Of a DNA stretch of 64,000 nucleotides, positions 62,465-64,000 are shown one piece after another. Made by a program: the position numbers and the translations under genes. Location of the stretch: the NCBI GenBank assembly GCA_964389205.1, contig CAYMDH010000014.1:8377-72376 (forward strand). Reading direction: 5' to 3'. Within the stretch, counting starts at the first letter, position 1, and the number at the start of each line of letters is the position of its first letter. The DNA comes from Leptobacterium sp964389205. Lineage in GTDB: Bacteria > Bacteroidota > Bacteroidia > Flavobacteriales > Flavobacteriaceae. Under the pieces are notes generated by a model that saw only the letters and a program-made list of their open reading frames with translations, ran no database searches and was not told the DNA's origin.

Positions 62465-63249
62465 TTTTTTTTATGAGAGAATAACCACGGTAACAAGTTT
62501 GGCTCTGCAAAAGCAACTGTCCAACTATCATGACCAGTGTTAGGGTATAATGTAAAATTTACACTTCCTTGAGCTTCTTGTATTGCCTTATGCATTGCTA
62601 CAGAAAGTTGATGGGGTACAACTTGGTCTTTATCTCCATGAAAAATCCACCAACTTACTTCTGAAAGTTTTTTGCCGTATTTGGGTTTGCGCCGCCACAA
62701 ATTGGGAACGCTGCTACAAATAGTTTTGGGTTTCTTTTTACAATCTCAAAGGTTCCCATACCCCCCCATAGATAATCCTCCTACATAAATTCGATTTTTA
62801 TCAATAGAATATTCTTCAATAATATATTTGGTTAATTTCTCCAATAACTCCATAGCCTTTGTAGGTTTTCCTTGAATTGGGTAATTAAATATTCGTTCTC
62901 CTTTATTATCTATTTCAATTGAAACGTTACTCCAATAATCATCCTGAGCGCATTGAGGGAAAACAACAATTGCCGGATACGATTCTCTGTTATCTTTCTT
63001 TAAAAATAAAGAAGCTCCATGGACTAACTGAGTTTCATTATCATTCCCTCTTTCTCCAGCACCATGAAGCATTAGAATAAATGGATATTTTTTTGAAGCA
63101 TTGTAATTTTTTGGCAATAAGATACGATACGGCATTTCACCTAACTCAGTATCTACAAATTGTTTTTTATTGTAGGTCTTATTATTTTGAGCTGATAGCA
63201 TAGAACTAAAACTTAAGAATATTATTAAAAAAACTACACGAAACTTCAT
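62461..63249 (-). pseudogene. Secreted esterase/prolyl-oligopeptidase-like gene with two frameshifts
   Basis: From ATG 63249 the product has a signal peptide, FILMLHGAGERGN (oxyanion hole) and GGLSMGG, then goes out of frame in a run of seven G (plus-strand C7 at 62761-62767) and stops at GNL. Removing one G gives MGTFEIVKRNPKLFVAAFP and ICGGANPNTAKK. A missing A in a later run (near 62685) then restores the frame, giving WWIFHGDKDQVVP and TGHDSW (acid and His). All catalytic residues are present in the 262-residue reconstruction. Either a recent double indel or homopolymer sequencing errors. Confidence 0.8.
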
Positions 63250-63456
63250 AGGTTTTATTTTATATAAAATTATGATTTATTTAATATATAGGTAAACTCA
63301 CTTTATAAAAAAAGATCTCTTTATATTGGTTTTTTTTGATTTCATCGATAAAAAGCGATAGATCTAACTTTTATATATATTTTCGCTTAGTAATTAAGAA
63401 ATACATCCCCCCATAGATTACCATATTTAGTAAATTAATATTTTGATCACATTGAT

Positions 63457-63900
63457 ATGGTGTACTATTTATGTTATATATGTTCTGAAAAAGTAAATCT
63501 CAAAGAAGAAAATCTAATTGAGATGCTTTCTAGTAGCAGAAAATTTAATAAAGATAATAATATTACTGGCCTACTTCTCTATTTTGAAGGTCATCTTGTA
63601 GAATTTATGGAAGGTGACAAAGAGGTTATTAAAGAGCATTTTAAAAAGGTATCTATAAACAGTAAATACAAATCCGTCTTTAAAATAACAGAATCCAATA
63701 CTGAAAAACGAAAGTTTACAAATTGGACTATGTCTTTTCCTTCGCTTAATAAAAATAAATTAAGCAAAATAGTTGGATACAGACCCTTTGAAAAAGAGAT
63801 TGTATTAAGTGATTTTTCTACTGATGACAACCATCCAGGGTTAGTGCTTTTACGTTCCTTTATGAAGCAGAGTAAAAGAAAACAGTTACAATATTTATAA
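63457..63900 (+). CDS. BLUF-domain photoreceptor with Gln-to-Glu change
   Basis: This 147-residue protein is a stand-alone flavin-binding BLUF domain (about 1-95) with a helical tail. The flavin contacts align: Tyr7 (LCYICS), Asn31 (FNKDNNITGLLLY) and the NWTM motif before the last strand. The position of the essential glutamine, 18 residues after Asn31, is Glu49 (GHLVEFMEG). In known BLUF proteins this Gln rotates or tautomerises on blue-light excitation. The protein may have altered light response. Isolated gene with a strong terminator 2 bp on. Confidence 0.82.
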   Translation: MVYYLCYICSEKVNLKEENLIEMLSSSRKFNKDNNITGLLLYFEGHLVEFMEGDKEVIKEHFKKVSINSKYKSVFKITESNTEKRKFTNWTMSFPSLNKNKLSKIVGYRPFEKEIVLSDFSTDDNHPGLVLLRSFMKQSKRKQLQYL

Positions 63901-63902
63901 TA

Positions 63903-63938
63903 AAAAAAGCCTGATTTAATTAAATCAGGCTTTTTTAT
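63903..63938 (+). terminator. Strong intrinsic terminator after the BLUF gene
   Basis: A perfect palindrome with arms AAAAAAGCCTGATTTAA / TTAAATCAGGCTTTTTT follows the stop by 2 bp and ends in a T run. Confidence 0.9.
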
Positions 63939-63944
63939 ATGTTA

Positions 63945-64000
63945 TTCTGTCTCGTCCTGAAATAGCGTTACACTAAATTATAAGTGTAATGAAAAGTAAT
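63945..64000. mobile_element. Possible end of an insertion sequence (cut by window edge)
   Basis: The window ends with TGTCTCGTCCTGAAATAGCG followed by TTACACTAAATTATAAGTGTAA, in which TTACACT...AGTGTAA forms an inverted repeat. It looks like the terminal repeat of an IS3-type element known to me from Flavobacteria, but no transposase is in the window, so it is tentative. Confidence 0.3.

Noticed and set aside
1..64000. CRISPR array, tRNA or rRNA genes
   Set aside because: No regularly spaced repeats, cloverleaf sequences or conserved rRNA stretches were seen on reading through both strands.

Overview
The window is AT-rich DNA from a member of the Bacteroidota, most likely a marine Flavobacteriaceae. 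This is inferred from gene content and gene order, not from a database match. The supporting signs are DUF3276, DUF4295, DUF6090 and DUF1573 proteins, a BshC bacillithiol enzyme, quinone-type PyrD, the rpmB-rpmG-DUF4295-ftsY gene string, many lipoproteins with a short signal and a Ser-Cys or Gly-Cys lipobox, weak or absent Shine-Dalgarno sequences, and several TAnnTTTG -7 boxes of the Bacteroidetes type. No tRNA, rRNA, CRISPR array or transposase gene is visible.

Region 1 (1-13.2 kb) is accessory in character. It holds unrelated single genes (partial hypothetical protein, small membrane protein, DUF6090, Crp/Fnr regulator, Lnt-like acyltransferase, VOC protein, DUF7000, aldose-epimerase-like protein, ASCH lipoprotein, a PLP-dependent Cys/Met-type enzyme, a methyltransferase and an alpha/beta hydrolase) separated by long gaps. 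The gaps carry a dispersed ~110 bp repeat (three copies, each just 5' of a gene), a ~109 bp MITE-like inverted repeat, and decayed genes, including a hydrolase broken by a stop and frameshifts at 12.4-12.9 kb.

Region 2 (13.2-25.4 kb) starts with a compact molybdate operon (modA, a double-Mop molybdate-binding protein, modB, modC) with three 4 bp stop/start overlaps. An ArsR-SRPBCC pair with two operator-like sites follows, then a PD40 lipoprotein, a membrane protein and a VOC protein. A co-directional glycan cluster comes next: a GH47-type alpha-mannosidase lipoprotein, an alpha/beta hydrolase, a large six-hairpin glycosidase-like protein, a PepSY membrane protein and a GH5 lipoprotein. It has no SusC/SusD pair.

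Region 3 (25.4-58.2 kb) is mostly core genome: pyrD, pepT, a MscS channel, yajC, nusB, leucine dehydrogenase, an ABC exporter, a DUF3276 protein, two large M14 carboxypeptidase paralogues, guaA with LysM/PBP1 and OsmC genes, a PLP decarboxylase, bshC, rimO, an amidase, ftsY, rpmG, rpmB, cinA, an Hpt protein, a fumarylacetoacetase-fold protein and a DEDDh exonuclease. Good intrinsic terminators bound several units.

Region 4 (58.3-64 kb) has a TPR lipoprotein, an SsuD-like flavin monooxygenase adjoining a sodium:solute symporter, a GyrI-like protein, an esterase broken by two opposite homopolymer indels, and a BLUF photoreceptor in which the key glutamine is replaced by glutamate. The last ~55 bases may be the start of an insertion sequence.

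No obvious new multi-gene defence or biosynthetic system is present. The best leads are the dispersed gene-preceding repeat, the Gln-to-Glu BLUF protein, the GH47-centred glycan locus without SusCD, the ASCH domain on an exported lipoprotein, and the SsuD-symporter pair.
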